From NCBI GenBank assembly GCA_023451825.1, contig JAEXYA010000027.1, forward strand, positions 1 to 50,151: a stretch of DNA of 50,151 bases, written 5' to 3'. The notes under the pieces were generated by a model. The model worked only from the letters and a program-made list of their open reading frames with translations, did no database searches and had not been told where the DNA came from. The position numbers were made by a program, and so were the translations under genes. The stretch is from Pseudomonadota bacterium (GTDB taxonomy: Bacteria; Pseudomonadota; Alphaproteobacteria; Rhizobiales; Xanthobacteraceae). This document shows positions 8,136-17,027 of this stretch, one piece after another (positions within the stretch are counted from its first letter, which is position 1; every line of letters begins with the position of its first letter).

Positions 8136-9437
8136 CTAGCCCGTCTCTTCCTCGACCATCCGGGTCGCCAGCACCTTATCGATGCGGCGTCCGTCGAGAT
8201 CCATCACCTCAAAAGTCCAGCCATGCGAGATGATGGTGTCACCGACATCGGGGATGCGGCCGAATTCGTAGAGCAGGAAGCCCGCAAAGGTCTGGTACGG
8301 GCGTGAGCCCGTCGGCGGCTCGATCGCCAGCAGCGACATGAATTCCAGTGCCGGCATCCAGCCCGAAATGAGATAGGAGCCGTCCTCGCGCTTGTGGAAG
8401 GCGAGTTCGGCCGGGCCTTCCTCGGTGTGGAAGGCGCCGACGATGGCTTCGAGGATATCCGCAGATGTCACGACGCCCTGGAAGGTGCCGTATTCGTCAT
8501 GCACGAGCCCCATATGCACGGCGGACTCACGCAGGATCCGCACCACGTCGCGCGCATCCAGTGTATCCGGAATCACCGGCGCTTCGCGCACCAGTGCGCG
8601 GATGTCCGGCGTGCCGCCGGCGAGAAACGCACCGAGCAGGTCCTTCGCCTGCACGATGCCGATGGCGGAATCCATGTTGCCGTCGAATACGGCGAAACGC
8701 GAATGCGACGAGCCGGTGATCTCGGCGTGAATGGTCTCGACGGGATCGGCAAGATCGATCATCGCCACTTCATGGCGCGGCGTCATCACCGCACCCACGG
8801 GCAGGTCGCCGAGCCGCATCACGCCGGCGATCATCTCTTTTTCGCCGGGTTCGAGCACGCCCGCGGTTTCCGCTTCCGTCACCAGCGTGTGGATCTCGGC
8901 TTCGCTGACCTTGTCCTCGGAGGCGCCGCGCTGGCCGAGCAGAAACAAGATCGCCTTGCCGGAGCGGTCGAGCAGCCACACGACGGGCAGCGAGATTTTC
9001 GCCAGCAGCACCATGGCCGGCGCCACGCGCACGGCCACGGCTTCAGGATCGCGTAAGGCGATCTGCTTGGGCACGAGTTCGCCGATGATCAGCGATGCAT
9101 AGGTGATGAGCGACACGACAATGCCGACACCGAGCGTATCGGCAAGACCTTTCGAGACGCCGAGATCAAGCAGTTCCGCCGTCAGGCGCTGGCCGAGGGT
9201 TGCGCCCGAGAAAGCACCCGAGAGCACGCCGATCAGCGTGATGCCGATCTGCACGGTGGACAGAAATTTTCCGGGATCGGAGGCCAGCGCCAGCGCGCGG
9301 CGCGCACCTGTTACGCCTTTTTCGACAAGGCCGGCGAGACGGGCAGGGCGGGAGGAGACGATCGCCAGCTCGGACATTGCGAGCAGGCCGTTGAGGACGA
9401 TCAGGACCGCGACGATCCCGAGTTCGAGCGAAAGCAC
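8136..9437 (-). CDS. CNNM/CorC-type membrane protein with CBS pair
   Basis: About 433 residues in the hemolysin-C/CorC family. The order is an N-terminal DUF21 (CNNM) membrane domain with about four helices (residues 1-185), a CBS-domain pair (about 200-330) and a C-terminal CorC/HlyC transporter-associated domain (about 345-425). Relatives take part in magnesium or other divalent-cation homeostasis; the hemolysin name is historical. The GTG at 9437 is preferred because AGAAGGA sits seven bases upstream; an ATG start at 9518 would add 27 residues that look non-coding. It is convergent with arsC and divergent from the DUF4403 gene. Confidence 0.88.
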   Translation of the reverse strand: MLSLELGIVAVLIVLNGLLAMSELAIVSSRPARLAGLVEKGVTGARRALALASDPGKFLSTVQIGITLIGVLSGAFSGATLGQRLTAELLDLGVSKGLADTLGVGIVVSLITYASLIIGELVPKQIALRDPEAVAVRVAPAMVLLAKISLPVVWLLDRSGKAILFLLGQRGASEDKVSEAEIHTLVTEAETAGVLEPGEKEMIAGVMRLGDLPVGAVMTPRHEVAMIDLADPVETIHAEITGSSHSRFAVFDGNMDSAIGIVQAKDLLGAFLAGGTPDIRALVREAPVIPDTLDARDVVRILRESAVHMGLVHDEYGTFQGVVTSADILEAIVGAFHTEEGPAELAFHKREDGSYLISGWMPALEFMSLLAIEPPTGSRPYQTFAGFLLYEFGRIPDVGDTIISHGWTFEVMDLDGRRIDKVLATRMVEEETG

Positions 9438-9651
9438 GATGGTTCCTTCTGGTAGTGGAGCATCCAATGTAGTCGATCGCGCGCCATCTCGCCATGGCAT
9501 GGGCACGACGCGTGACACAACGGCTCATGCCCTTGAAAATCCGCGGACAAGCTTGGCGCATGCCCGGTTGATCGATTGCTTGATGCGACATCTACAGGTG
9601 GTAAGGTGGCATGGTGCCATAGCTGCTGGTCGAAGTGCAGGTCGAGGTCCC

Positions 9652-11097
9652 ATGACGAAGACGCCAATGTCAGTTGTTTCGCTTCGACGATTTGGACAGG
9701 GCATGATGCGATTGCCCGGCGTAGCGTGTTGGTTGCTCGCATCGACGACGATGGTTCTTGCCGCCGACAAGCCTCCGCCGGGGGCGGATCAGGCCGGACC
9801 TGCCGTCACCACGTCGAAAATCTCGGCGATCGTCCAGTTCAGCATCCCCGCCATCAATGATGCGCTCGCGCGCCGCGTACCAAGAGTGCTCGCATCGTTC
9901 GATGATCGCACCACGAGCTGCTGGCATCGGCAGGTCATGGGCCGCATGGTCAATGTCGATTGCACCTATTCCGGAGAGATCGAGCGCACCGGAGCGGTGT
10001 CCATGCGGGCCGAGAATGGGCGGCTCGTGGCCTCGACGCCGCTGTTCGGGAGCGTGGAGGCGCAGGGCACCAAAGGTTTCGCGCGTCTCCTGAAAGGTGA
10101 GGCGGAGGGCGCCATGACCGTCTACGCCACGGCACGTCCGCAGCTGCGGCCCGACTGGTCGGTCACACTCGACATGAGCGAGGGCTTTCGCTGGCAGGAG
10201 CCGCCGGAGCTGCAGATCCTCGGCTTCCGTATCAACATGTCGAAATATGTGGAGCCGAAGATCAAGGCGCAGCTTTCGAGGATCCAGAGCGACGTCACCG
10301 CGAATGTCCGCGCGCTGAACATCAAGGCGAAGGCGGCGCAGGCCTGGCAGAAGGCGTTTGCCAATGTGCAGATCCTCGAGACGCCGGCGATCTGGGAGCA
10401 GACGGTGCCGCAGGGCATCGCCTTCTCCGGCGTGCGCGCCGAGGGCAATGTGCTCGAAGGCTCAGCCGAACTGACGACGACAACGCAGACGTTTCTGGGC
10501 ATGCAGCCGCCGGCGCCGGTGCCGACGCCATTGCCGGCACTCGGCGCCGAGGTCAGCGAGCCCGGTCGTTTCGAAGTCCTTGTGCCGGTCAGCATCGCCT
10601 ATGCCGCCATCAAGCAGCAGGTGCAGACGGCGCTCGCAGCGTCCGCCGCGCAGGGCGGACCGAGCTTCGCGGGTTTCGATATTTACCCGTCGAATGGCAA
10701 GCTGGTGGTCGGCCTGCAATCATCCTCGCCGTCGGGGCCGGGAGAATGGGTCTATCTCACGGCGACACCGCAGGCTGGCGATGACGGCTCCGTTCAATTC
10801 CCCGATCTCGCGCTGCAAGCAGATGCGGCCACTCTCGCGGCCTCCGATGTCGCGACACTGCTTAGTAACAATGACTTCCTGCAGCAGCTCAAACAAAAGA
10901 TGGCGCTCGACTACAAGGCCGAGCGTGATCGCCTGATGACCTCGGCCAATGCAAAATTGAGCCGGCCGCTGAGTGATGGATTCCGCAGTGACGTGCAACT
11001 GGCATCGGTCGGCGTGTCGAAGATCGCGCTCACGGCCGATGCGCTGCAGGTGCAACTGCGCGCGGCCGGCCGCTTGAAGCTGCTCTATGGGATGTGA
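9652..11097 (+). CDS. DUF4403 family exported protein
   Basis: A 481-residue protein of the DUF4403 family. The family is large in proteobacteria and has no established function; its fold is suspected to be related to lipid-binding barrels. The N-terminus has a basic stretch (SLRRFGQG), then a hydrophobic segment ending TTMVLA before ADKPP, which fits a Sec signal peptide cut near residue 38. The mature part has two similar halves: VQFSIPAINDALARRV (about residue 62) and VLVPVSIAYAAIKQQV (about 310) both look like the repeated strand-helix unit of the family. The open frame runs upstream to 9103, but that part lies antisense to the CNNM gene. The ATG at 9652 has GAGG five bases upstream. The next gene starts four bases after its stop. 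Confidence 0.82.
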   Translation: MTKTPMSVVSLRRFGQGMMRLPGVACWLLASTTMVLAADKPPPGADQAGPAVTTSKISAIVQFSIPAINDALARRVPRVLASFDDRTTSCWHRQVMGRMVNVDCTYSGEIERTGAVSMRAENGRLVASTPLFGSVEAQGTKGFARLLKGEAEGAMTVYATARPQLRPDWSVTLDMSEGFRWQEPPELQILGFRINMSKYVEPKIKAQLSRIQSDVTANVRALNIKAKAAQAWQKAFANVQILETPAIWEQTVPQGIAFSGVRAEGNVLEGSAELTTTTQTFLGMQPPAPVPTPLPALGAEVSEPGRFEVLVPVSIAYAAIKQQVQTALAASAAQGGPSFAGFDIYPSNGKLVVGLQSSSPSGPGEWVYLTATPQAGDDGSVQFPDLALQADAATLAASDVATLLSNNDFLQQLKQKMALDYKAERDRLMTSANAKLSRPLSDGFRSDVQLASVGVSKIALTADALQVQLRAAGRLKLLYGM

Positions 11098-11100
11098 GCC

Positions 11101-12366
11101 ATGATCGCCATTGTCGTGCCGGCGAGCGCCGGGACCCATACACACCGAAGTTTCGGCTGTGCACTAAGGCGCTCCTTCGAGCGCATCACAGGCGTCGGCG
11201 GCCATGGGGCACGGCATGCGAGAGCCGGCTTTCTGGCCGCGCTGATCTTTTTGACGGTGGTTCCGGCTTGCGCGCAGATGCCTTTCTATCAAGCCTCGCC
11301 GCAGGAAATCGCCGGTCCGCCCGGCACGCTGATCCGCTCCGAGCCGATGCAGTTCGCGCCGGCGGGCGCGCAGGCCTATCGCATCCTCTATCGCTCCAGG
11401 GGCATGACTAACGAGCCCATCGCCGTGTCCGGTGTCGCGGTCATTCCGCCGGGGCCGGCCCCGGCGAATGGCCGCCCCATCGTCGCCTGGGCGCATCCGA
11501 CCACCGGCGTGGTGCCGCATTGCGCACCGTCGCTGGCGCTGTTCGTGTTTCAGCAAATGCAGGGGCTGCGTCCGCTGATCGAGCGTGGCGCCATTGTTGT
11601 CGCCACCGATTATCCCGGTCTCGGCACCGCCGGCCCGCATCCCTATCTCGTCGGCAACAGCGAAGCGCAGGCTGTCCTCGACTCCGTGCGCGTGGTGCGT
11701 GAACTGCCCAATGCCGGCGGCGGTCGCAGTTTTGCCGTGTGGGGCCATTCACAAGGCGGTCATGCCGCGCTCTATACCGGGCTGCTCGCCAAGACCTATG
11801 CGCCAGAGCTCGATCTCGTCGGCGTCGCCGCAGCGGCTCCGGCGACCGACCTGGTCACGCTGATGGCCGATGATTTCAAGACCTCTGGCGGCAAAAACCT
11901 GACGGCGATGACGCTGTGGTCATGGGCGCGTGTGTTCAAGGCGCCGATCGACAAGGTGGTCGTCGCGGCCGCGATCCCGACCGTGGACCAGCTTGCGAAT
12001 GAATGCATCGAGAACATCTTCGACATCATCGAGCGGCAAAGCCAGGAAAAGGTGCTGGAGCAGACCTTCCTGTCGGTCCCGAGTATTGCGACCGTCGAGC
12101 CTTACAAGTCGCTGGCGGCGCGCAACTCGCCGGGCGCCCTGCCAAAGGCCATCCCGCTCTTTCTGGCGCAGGGCACGACGGACAATCTGGTGCAGCCGGC
12201 CGTGACCCAGGCCTATTTCCAGCGGCAGTGCAAGGCGGGCAGCCGGGTGACCATGCAACTGATGCCGGGCGTCAATCACGGTTTTGCCGCGCGCGACGCG
12301 GCCAATGCTGCGGTGATCTGGATGGGTGAGCGTTTTGCAGGCAATCCCGCGCCCAGCGATTGCTGA
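11101..12366 (+). CDS. Secretory-lipase-type alpha/beta hydrolase
   Basis: A 421-residue alpha/beta hydrolase of the secretory lipase (LIP, PF03583-like) family, expected to be exported and to cleave esters. The nucleophile elbow is GHSQGG with Ser217. Asp361 (GTTDNLV) and His393 (GVNHGFA) complete the triad at the right spacing. PTTGVVPHC near residue 135 is also typical. A signal peptide core (FLAALIFLTVVPACA) begins only at about residue 44. The first 43 codons run through an intergenic-repeat fragment, and no other usable start codon occurs between 11116 and the hydrophobic core. The start is therefore uncertain: ATG 11101 or GTG 11116. It is probably co-transcribed with the DUF4403 gene. 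Confidence 0.85.
   Translation: MIAIVVPASAGTHTHRSFGCALRRSFERITGVGGHGARHARAGFLAALIFLTVVPACAQMPFYQASPQEIAGPPGTLIRSEPMQFAPAGAQAYRILYRSRGMTNEPIAVSGVAVIPPGPAPANGRPIVAWAHPTTGVVPHCAPSLALFVFQQMQGLRPLIERGAIVVATDYPGLGTAGPHPYLVGNSEAQAVLDSVRVVRELPNAGGGRSFAVWGHSQGGHAALYTGLLAKTYAPELDLVGVAAAAPATDLVTLMADDFKTSGGKNLTAMTLWSWARVFKAPIDKVVVAAAIPTVDQLANECIENIFDIIERQSQEKVLEQTFLSVPSIATVEPYKSLAARNSPGALPKAIPLFLAQGTTDNLVQPAVTQAYFQRQCKAGSRVTMQLMPGVNHGFAARDAANAAVIWMGERFAGNPAPSDC
11111..11150. repeat. Fragment of palindromic repeat family E inside a coding region
   Basis: The 18-base core GCGCCGGGACCCATACAC at 11126-11143 is identical to 41470-41487 in the longer element at 41435-41581. TTGTCGTGCCGGC in front also matches that element's edge. 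Here it encodes part of the N-terminus of the lipase-type gene (peptide VVPASAGTHTH). Confidence 0.75.
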
Positions 12367-12512
12367 CCACCTATCCGGGGGGATAGCCGGCATCAAACTT
12401 TTGTGCGGCCGAGATGCCTTGCGCGAATGGCCGCTGCCGCACATTTGCTCACCTCAAGCGAAGTTGCGGCGGTCGGTTGTAAAAACTTCGACGCGTCGCA
12501 ATTTTCATGTAC

Positions 12513-12530
12513 GATTGACTTCGGTCAGTC
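12513..12530. promoter_or_regulatory. Inverted repeat upstream of the RND efflux operon
   Basis: GATTGAC-TTCG-GTCAGTC is an imperfect inverted repeat (6 of 7 positions pair) 21 bases before the TTG start at 12552. It could be a repressor operator of the TetR kind often found in front of RND pumps, or an RNA hairpin. No regulator gene is adjacent. Confidence 0.35.
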
Positions 12531-12551
12531 GGCTTGTTGGGGGCATTTGTC

Positions 12552-13721
12552 TTGAATTGCGTCAGATCGATCATTCCAGCGGCGTCCGTCGTCCTCGCTG
12601 TGCTGCTTGCCGGCTGCGAGAAGAAGCCCGAGGCCGCCGCACCGCCGGCTCCGCCCGTGACAGTGGCCAATCCGCTCAAGAAGCAAACCACGGACTGGGA
12701 CGAGTTCACCGGTCGCTTCGATGCCGTCGATCAGGTGCAGATCCGCGCCCGCGTCACCGGCTTCGTCACCAAGGTGACATTCGTCGATGGCGCCGTGGTC
12801 AAGGCAGGCGACGTCCTCTACGAAATCGATCCACGCCAATATGAAGCCGCGGCCGAGCAGGCGCAGGGCCAGCTCGACGACGCCAAGGCCAAGGTCGATC
12901 TCGCGCAGAAAGAGCTCGATCGCGCCACCACGCTGATCAAGACCCAGGCAATTTCCGAAAACATCGTCGATCAGCGCAGCCAGGCGCTGGCCGCGGCACA
13001 GGCCTCCGTCCTGGTGGCCGAAGGCGCATTGAAGCTCGCAAAGCTCAATCTCGAATATACGAAAGTGGTCGCGCCCATCGATGGCCGCGTCAGCCGCCAC
13101 CTGATCAGCGTCGGCAATCTCGTCAATGGCAGTGACAGCGGCGCCACGCTGCTGACGTCGATCGTGTCGATGACACCGATCTATCTGTATTTCGACATGG
13201 ACGAGTCCATCTATCAGCGCAACAGCCGGCTCTGGTTCGAGGGCAGGCGGCCGAGCTCACGCGATACGCCCAATCCCGTGCAGATCACGCTGACCGGCGA
13301 CAGCAAGCCGACCAAGGAAGGCAAGATGGACTTCCTCGACAACCGGCTCGATATCGGCACCGGCACGCTGCGTGGCCGTGCAATCGTGGACAATCACGAC
13401 CTTTCGATCCTGCCGGGCCAGTTCGCCCGCCTGCGCGTCATCGCCAGTGGTGAATATGAGGCGCTGCTGATCCCCGATACCGCCGTTGCAACCGACCAAT
13501 CACGCAAGATCGTGATGGTGGTGAAGCCCGACGATACGGTGGAAGCGCAGCCGGTCACGCTTGGGCCCCTCGACGATGGGCTGCGGGTGATCCGCGAAGG
13601 GTTGAAGGCCGATGATCGTATCATCATCGATGGCCTGCAGCGTGCCCGCGTCGGTGCCAAGGTCGCGCCGAAGATGGGCGAGGTAAAGCCGGTCGCTCCC
13701 GTCGGTGGCGCCAAGCCATGA
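12552..13721 (+). CDS. RND efflux periplasmic adaptor (membrane fusion lipoprotein)
   Basis: About 389 residues. This is the periplasmic adaptor that bridges an RND pump to an outer-membrane channel, of the AcrA/MexE type. The N-terminus has a lipoprotein signal ending in the lipobox LLAGC, so the mature protein should be anchored by the cysteine at about residue 22. A lipoyl/barrel-sandwich half, an alpha-helical hairpin (about residues 95-165), the second lipoyl half (KVVAPIDGRVSRHLISVGN) and a beta-barrel domain follow in order. The TTG at 12552 is chosen because GGGGG lies eight bases upstream and the signal peptide begins there. The stop overlaps the ATG of the pump gene by four bases (ATGA), which indicates translational coupling. 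Confidence 0.92.
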   Translation: MNCVRSIIPAASVVLAVLLAGCEKKPEAAAPPAPPVTVANPLKKQTTDWDEFTGRFDAVDQVQIRARVTGFVTKVTFVDGAVVKAGDVLYEIDPRQYEAAAEQAQGQLDDAKAKVDLAQKELDRATTLIKTQAISENIVDQRSQALAAAQASVLVAEGALKLAKLNLEYTKVVAPIDGRVSRHLISVGNLVNGSDSGATLLTSIVSMTPIYLYFDMDESIYQRNSRLWFEGRRPSSRDTPNPVQITLTGDSKPTKEGKMDFLDNRLDIGTGTLRGRAIVDNHDLSILPGQFARLRVIASGEYEALLIPDTAVATDQSRKIVMVVKPDDTVEAQPVTLGPLDDGLRVIREGLKADDRIIIDGLQRARVGAKVAPKMGEVKPVAPVGGAKP

Positions 13722-16700
13722 ATCTCGGCAGCCTCTCCATCAATCGTCCGATCCTCGCGATGGTGATGTCCATCGTTCTGATCATCGTCGGCGCGCTCGC
13801 CTACACGACGCTGCCGGTGTCCGAATATCCGGAAGTGGCGCCGCCCACGGTGGTGATCACCACGCAATATCCCGGCGCCTCCGCGCAGACCGTGTCGGAA
13901 ACCGTCGCGACGCCCATCGAGCAGGAGATCAACGGCGTCGAGGACATGCTGTATCTCTACAGCCAGGCGACCTCGAACGGCCAGCTCAACATCACCGTCA
14001 CCTTCAAGCTCGGCACCGATCTCGATAAAGCGCAGGTGCTGGTGCAGAACCGCGTCGCCATCGCGCAGCCGCGTCTCCCCGAGGAGGTCCAGCGCAACGG
14101 CGTCGTCACGCGAAAAAACTCGCCCGACCTGATGATGGTCGTGTTCATGTTGTCGCCCGACGACACCTATGACCAGCTGTATATTTCGAACTACGCGCTG
14201 CGCAATGTCCGCGACCAGCTGCTGCGTCTCGACGGCGTCGGCGATATCCAGATATTTGGCGCGCGCGATTATTCGATGCGGCTCTGGCTCGACCCCGACA
14301 AGATCGCCAATCTCGGCATGACCGCAGGCGACGTCATCGCGGCGATCCGTGCGCAGAACATCCAGATCGCCGGCGGCCAGATTGCGGAGCCACCGATCTC
14401 GGATCGCGCGTTCTCGCCGAACCTGACTTTTACGGGTCGTCTCAAGGATCAATCGGAATTCGGCAATATCGTCATCAAGGCCGGCAGCGATGGCCGCACT
14501 GTGCGCCTCAAGGATGTGGCGCGGATCGAACTCGGCGCGCTGGCCTATACGACCAACAGCTTCCTGCTGAAGAAGCCTGCGGTGGCGCTTGCAGTGTCGC
14601 AACGGCCCGGGTCGAACGCGTTGGCGACGGCGGATGCGATCGCCAAGACCATGGCGAAGCTGAAGACCGAATTCCCCAAGGGCCTCGAATACAATATCGG
14701 CTACAACCCGACCGAATTCATCGCCCAGTCGGTCCATGAGCTGATCAAGACGATCTATGAGGCCATGGTGCTGGTCGTGATCGTCGTGCTGGTGTTCCTG
14801 CAGGGGTGGCGGCCGGCCATCATTCCGATCATCGCCATTCCGGTGTCGCTGGTCGGCACTTTTGCAGTCATGGCGGCGCTCGGTTTCTCCATCAACAATC
14901 TGACGCTGTTCGGCCTTGTGCTTGCGGTCGGAATCGTGGTCGACGACGCCATCGTGGTGGTCGAGAATGTCGAGCGACATCTGGCAGAAGGCAAGAGCCG
15001 GCGGGACGCGGCGTTGCTGACCATGACGGAAGTCGGCGGTGCCCTGATATCGATCGCGCTGGTGCTGTGCGCGGTGTTTGTGCCGACAGCTTTCATCGGC
15101 GGCATTTCCGGGCAGTTCTTCCAGCAATTCGCCGTCACCATTGCGGTGGCGACGGCGATCTCCTGTTTCTGCTCGCTGACATTGTCGCCCGCGCTGGCCT
15201 CGATGATCCTCGTCCAGCATCACGACAAGAAGCCGCCGCCAAGCTGGAACGTGGTGGCGCGTGGCTGGAATGCGTTCACGGGCATATTCAATCGCGGTTT
15301 CGACAGGCTGTCACATGCCTATGGCACCGCCGCCGGCTTCGTCATTCATCATCTCGCGCTGATGCTCGTCGTTTATGCCGCGCTGATCGGCACCGCCGGC
15401 TGGCTGCTCTATGCGACGCCGCAGGGCTTCATCCCAGCGCAAGATCGCGGCTATGTCATCGTCGTCGTGCAATTGCCCGGCGCGGCATCGCTGGGCCGCA
15501 CAACGGAAATCGTGCGCGAGATCGAGCGCATTGCCCTGGAGGTCCCCGGCGTGGTCCGTGTGCCGTCCTTTGCCGGCTTCAATGGCGCGACGCGTACGCA
15601 GGCCTCCAATGCCGCTGCGCTATTCCCGGTCTTTGCTGATGCGGAGGAGCGCGCCAAGGAAGGTCACACCGCCGCGCAGATCACCGGCGAATTGCGCAAG
15701 CGGCTCGCCGCCATCGAAGGTGCGCTCGTCATCGTCGTGCCGCCGCCTGCGGTGTCGGGCATCGGCACCGGCGGCGGTTTTGCCATGCGCATTCTCGACA
15801 ATCAGGGCAGGGGCCCCGACCTGCTGGAGAAGGCGACGGACGAATTGGTCAATGCTGCGCGCCGGGCACCGGGCCTCACGGCGGTGTTCTCGCCCTTCAC
15901 CGCGAACACGCCCCAGGTCTTCGTCGATATCGACCGGCAGAAGGCGCAGATGCTCAATGTGCCGATTGCGAACGTCAACGATGCGATCCAGACCTATTTC
16001 GGTTCGGCCTATGTCAACGACTTCAACATTCTCGGCCGCACCTATCACGTGACGGCGCAAGCCGATCTGCAATTCCGCAAGGAACGGGCCGATCTGGCGC
16101 GGCTGCAGACACGCAATGCCGATGGCAATATGGTGCTGCTCGGCAGCGTGGTGAATTTCGAGGACAGGTCTGGGCCGGACCGCGTGCCGCGCTACAATCT
16201 CTATCCGGCATCGGAGCTGCAGGGCGACACGTTGCCGGGCGTCAGCTCCGCCACGGCGCTGAACACGATGAAGAAGCTTGCGGATGAGACGTTGCCGAGT
16301 GGTTTCAGTTTCGAATGGACCGACTTGTCCTATCAACAGGTGAGCGCCGGCAATTCAGGCCTCTATGTGTTTCCGATCTGCGTGCTGTTCGTCTATCTCG
16401 TGCTGGCTGCGCAATATGGCAGCTGGTCTTTGCCTTTCGCCGTGATCCTGATCGTGCCCATGTGCCTGTTCGCTGCCACCATCGGCGTGCGCATCATGGG
16501 ACAGGACATCAATATTCTCACGCAGATCGGCTTCGTCGTGCTGGTCGGCCTCGCGGCGAAAAACGCCATCCTGATCGTCGAATTCGCCCGCGATATCGAG
16601 CAGGAAGGGCGTGATCAGCTCGAGGCGGTGATCGAAGCCTGCCGGCTGCGTATCCGCCCGATCCTGATGACGTCTTTCGCCTTCATCCTCGGCGTGCTGC

Positions 16701-16885
16701 CGCTGGTGATCTCCTCGGGCTCGGGCTCGGAAATGCGTCAGGCGGTCGGCGTCGCGGTGTTCTTCGGCATGATCGGCGTCACCATCTTCGGCCTGATCTT
16801 CACGCCGATCTTCTACATCCTGATCCGCCGCCTGTTCCCCGGCTCGGTGGTGGTTGCTCCGAAGGAGCAGGGGGCGCATGCGTGA
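13718..16885 (+). CDS. RND multidrug efflux pump, HAE1 family
   Basis: A 1055-residue inner-membrane proton-driven pump of the AcrB/MexF class. It shows the standard twelve helices with two large periplasmic loops; the N-terminus begins INRPILAMVMSIVLIIVG. The proton-relay aspartates are Asp409 and Asp410 in VVDDAIVVVEN (TM4), and the partner lysine is Lys948 in GLAAKNAILIVEF (TM10). The motif PVSEYPEVAPPTVVI after TM1 is typical of the MexF/BepE subgroup. With the upstream adaptor it forms a two-gene operon. No TolC-like outer-membrane factor follows, so it must share one encoded elsewhere. The substrate cannot be read from sequence. A repeat element follows the stop. Confidence 0.95.
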   Translation: MNLGSLSINRPILAMVMSIVLIIVGALAYTTLPVSEYPEVAPPTVVITTQYPGASAQTVSETVATPIEQEINGVEDMLYLYSQATSNGQLNITVTFKLGTDLDKAQVLVQNRVAIAQPRLPEEVQRNGVVTRKNSPDLMMVVFMLSPDDTYDQLYISNYALRNVRDQLLRLDGVGDIQIFGARDYSMRLWLDPDKIANLGMTAGDVIAAIRAQNIQIAGGQIAEPPISDRAFSPNLTFTGRLKDQSEFGNIVIKAGSDGRTVRLKDVARIELGALAYTTNSFLLKKPAVALAVSQRPGSNALATADAIAKTMAKLKTEFPKGLEYNIGYNPTEFIAQSVHELIKTIYEAMVLVVIVVLVFLQGWRPAIIPIIAIPVSLVGTFAVMAALGFSINNLTLFGLVLAVGIVVDDAIVVVENVERHLAEGKSRRDAALLTMTEVGGALISIALVLCAVFVPTAFIGGISGQFFQQFAVTIAVATAISCFCSLTLSPALASMILVQHHDKKPPPSWNVVARGWNAFTGIFNRGFDRLSHAYGTAAGFVIHHLALMLVVYAALIGTAGWLLYATPQGFIPAQDRGYVIVVVQLPGAASLGRTTEIVREIERIALEVPGVVRVPSFAGFNGATRTQASNAAALFPVFADAEERAKEGHTAAQITGELRKRLAAIEGALVIVVPPPAVSGIGTGGGFAMRILDNQGRGPDLLEKATDELVNAARRAPGLTAVFSPFTANTPQVFVDIDRQKAQMLNVPIANVNDAIQTYFGSAYVNDFNILGRTYHVTAQADLQFRKERADLARLQTRNADGNMVLLGSVVNFEDRSGPDRVPRYNLYPASELQGDTLPGVSSATALNTMKKLADETLPSGFSFEWTDLSYQQVSAGNSGLYVFPICVLFVYLVLAAQYGSWSLPFAVILIVPMCLFAATIGVRIMGQDINILTQIGFVVLVGLAAKNAILIVEFARDIEQEGRDQLEAVIEACRLRIRPILMTSFAFILGVLPLVISSGSGSEMRQAVGVAVFFGMIGVTIFGLIFTPIFYILIRRLFPGSVVVAPKEQGAHA

Positions 16886-16901
16886 TTGACATCAATTCCG
16901 G

Positions 16902-17008
16902 CCTCGTCCTGAGGAGCGCGCCCTTGCGCGCGTCTCGAAGGATGGGTCTAAGGGAGTGTTTGCATCTCATGGTGCGAGACGGCGCTACGGCGCCTCCTCA
17001 CCATGAGG
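16902..17008. repeat. Palindromic intergenic repeat, family D copy 1
   Basis: Two modules in inverted orientation. The first runs from CCTCGTCCTGAGGAGC to GTCTCGAAGGATGGG around a GCGCGCC/GGCGCGC-type hairpin. The second runs from CTCATGGTGCGAGACGG to CTCCTCACCATGAGG. The copy at 45105-45218 has the same two modules in the opposite order. It separates the RND operon from the cyclase gene. Confidence 0.75.
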
Positions 17009-17027
17009 GGCTTCGTGTTTGGACGCT

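Noticed and set aside
9103..9651. Upstream extension of the DUF4403 frame by 183 codons
   Set aside because: It lies antisense to the CNNM gene, is serine/arginine/proline rich and precedes a good signal peptide start at 9652.
13394..15223. 609-codon open frame opposite the RND operon
   Set aside because: Histidine/arginine/aspartate-rich shadow text; the sense strand has full RND motifs.
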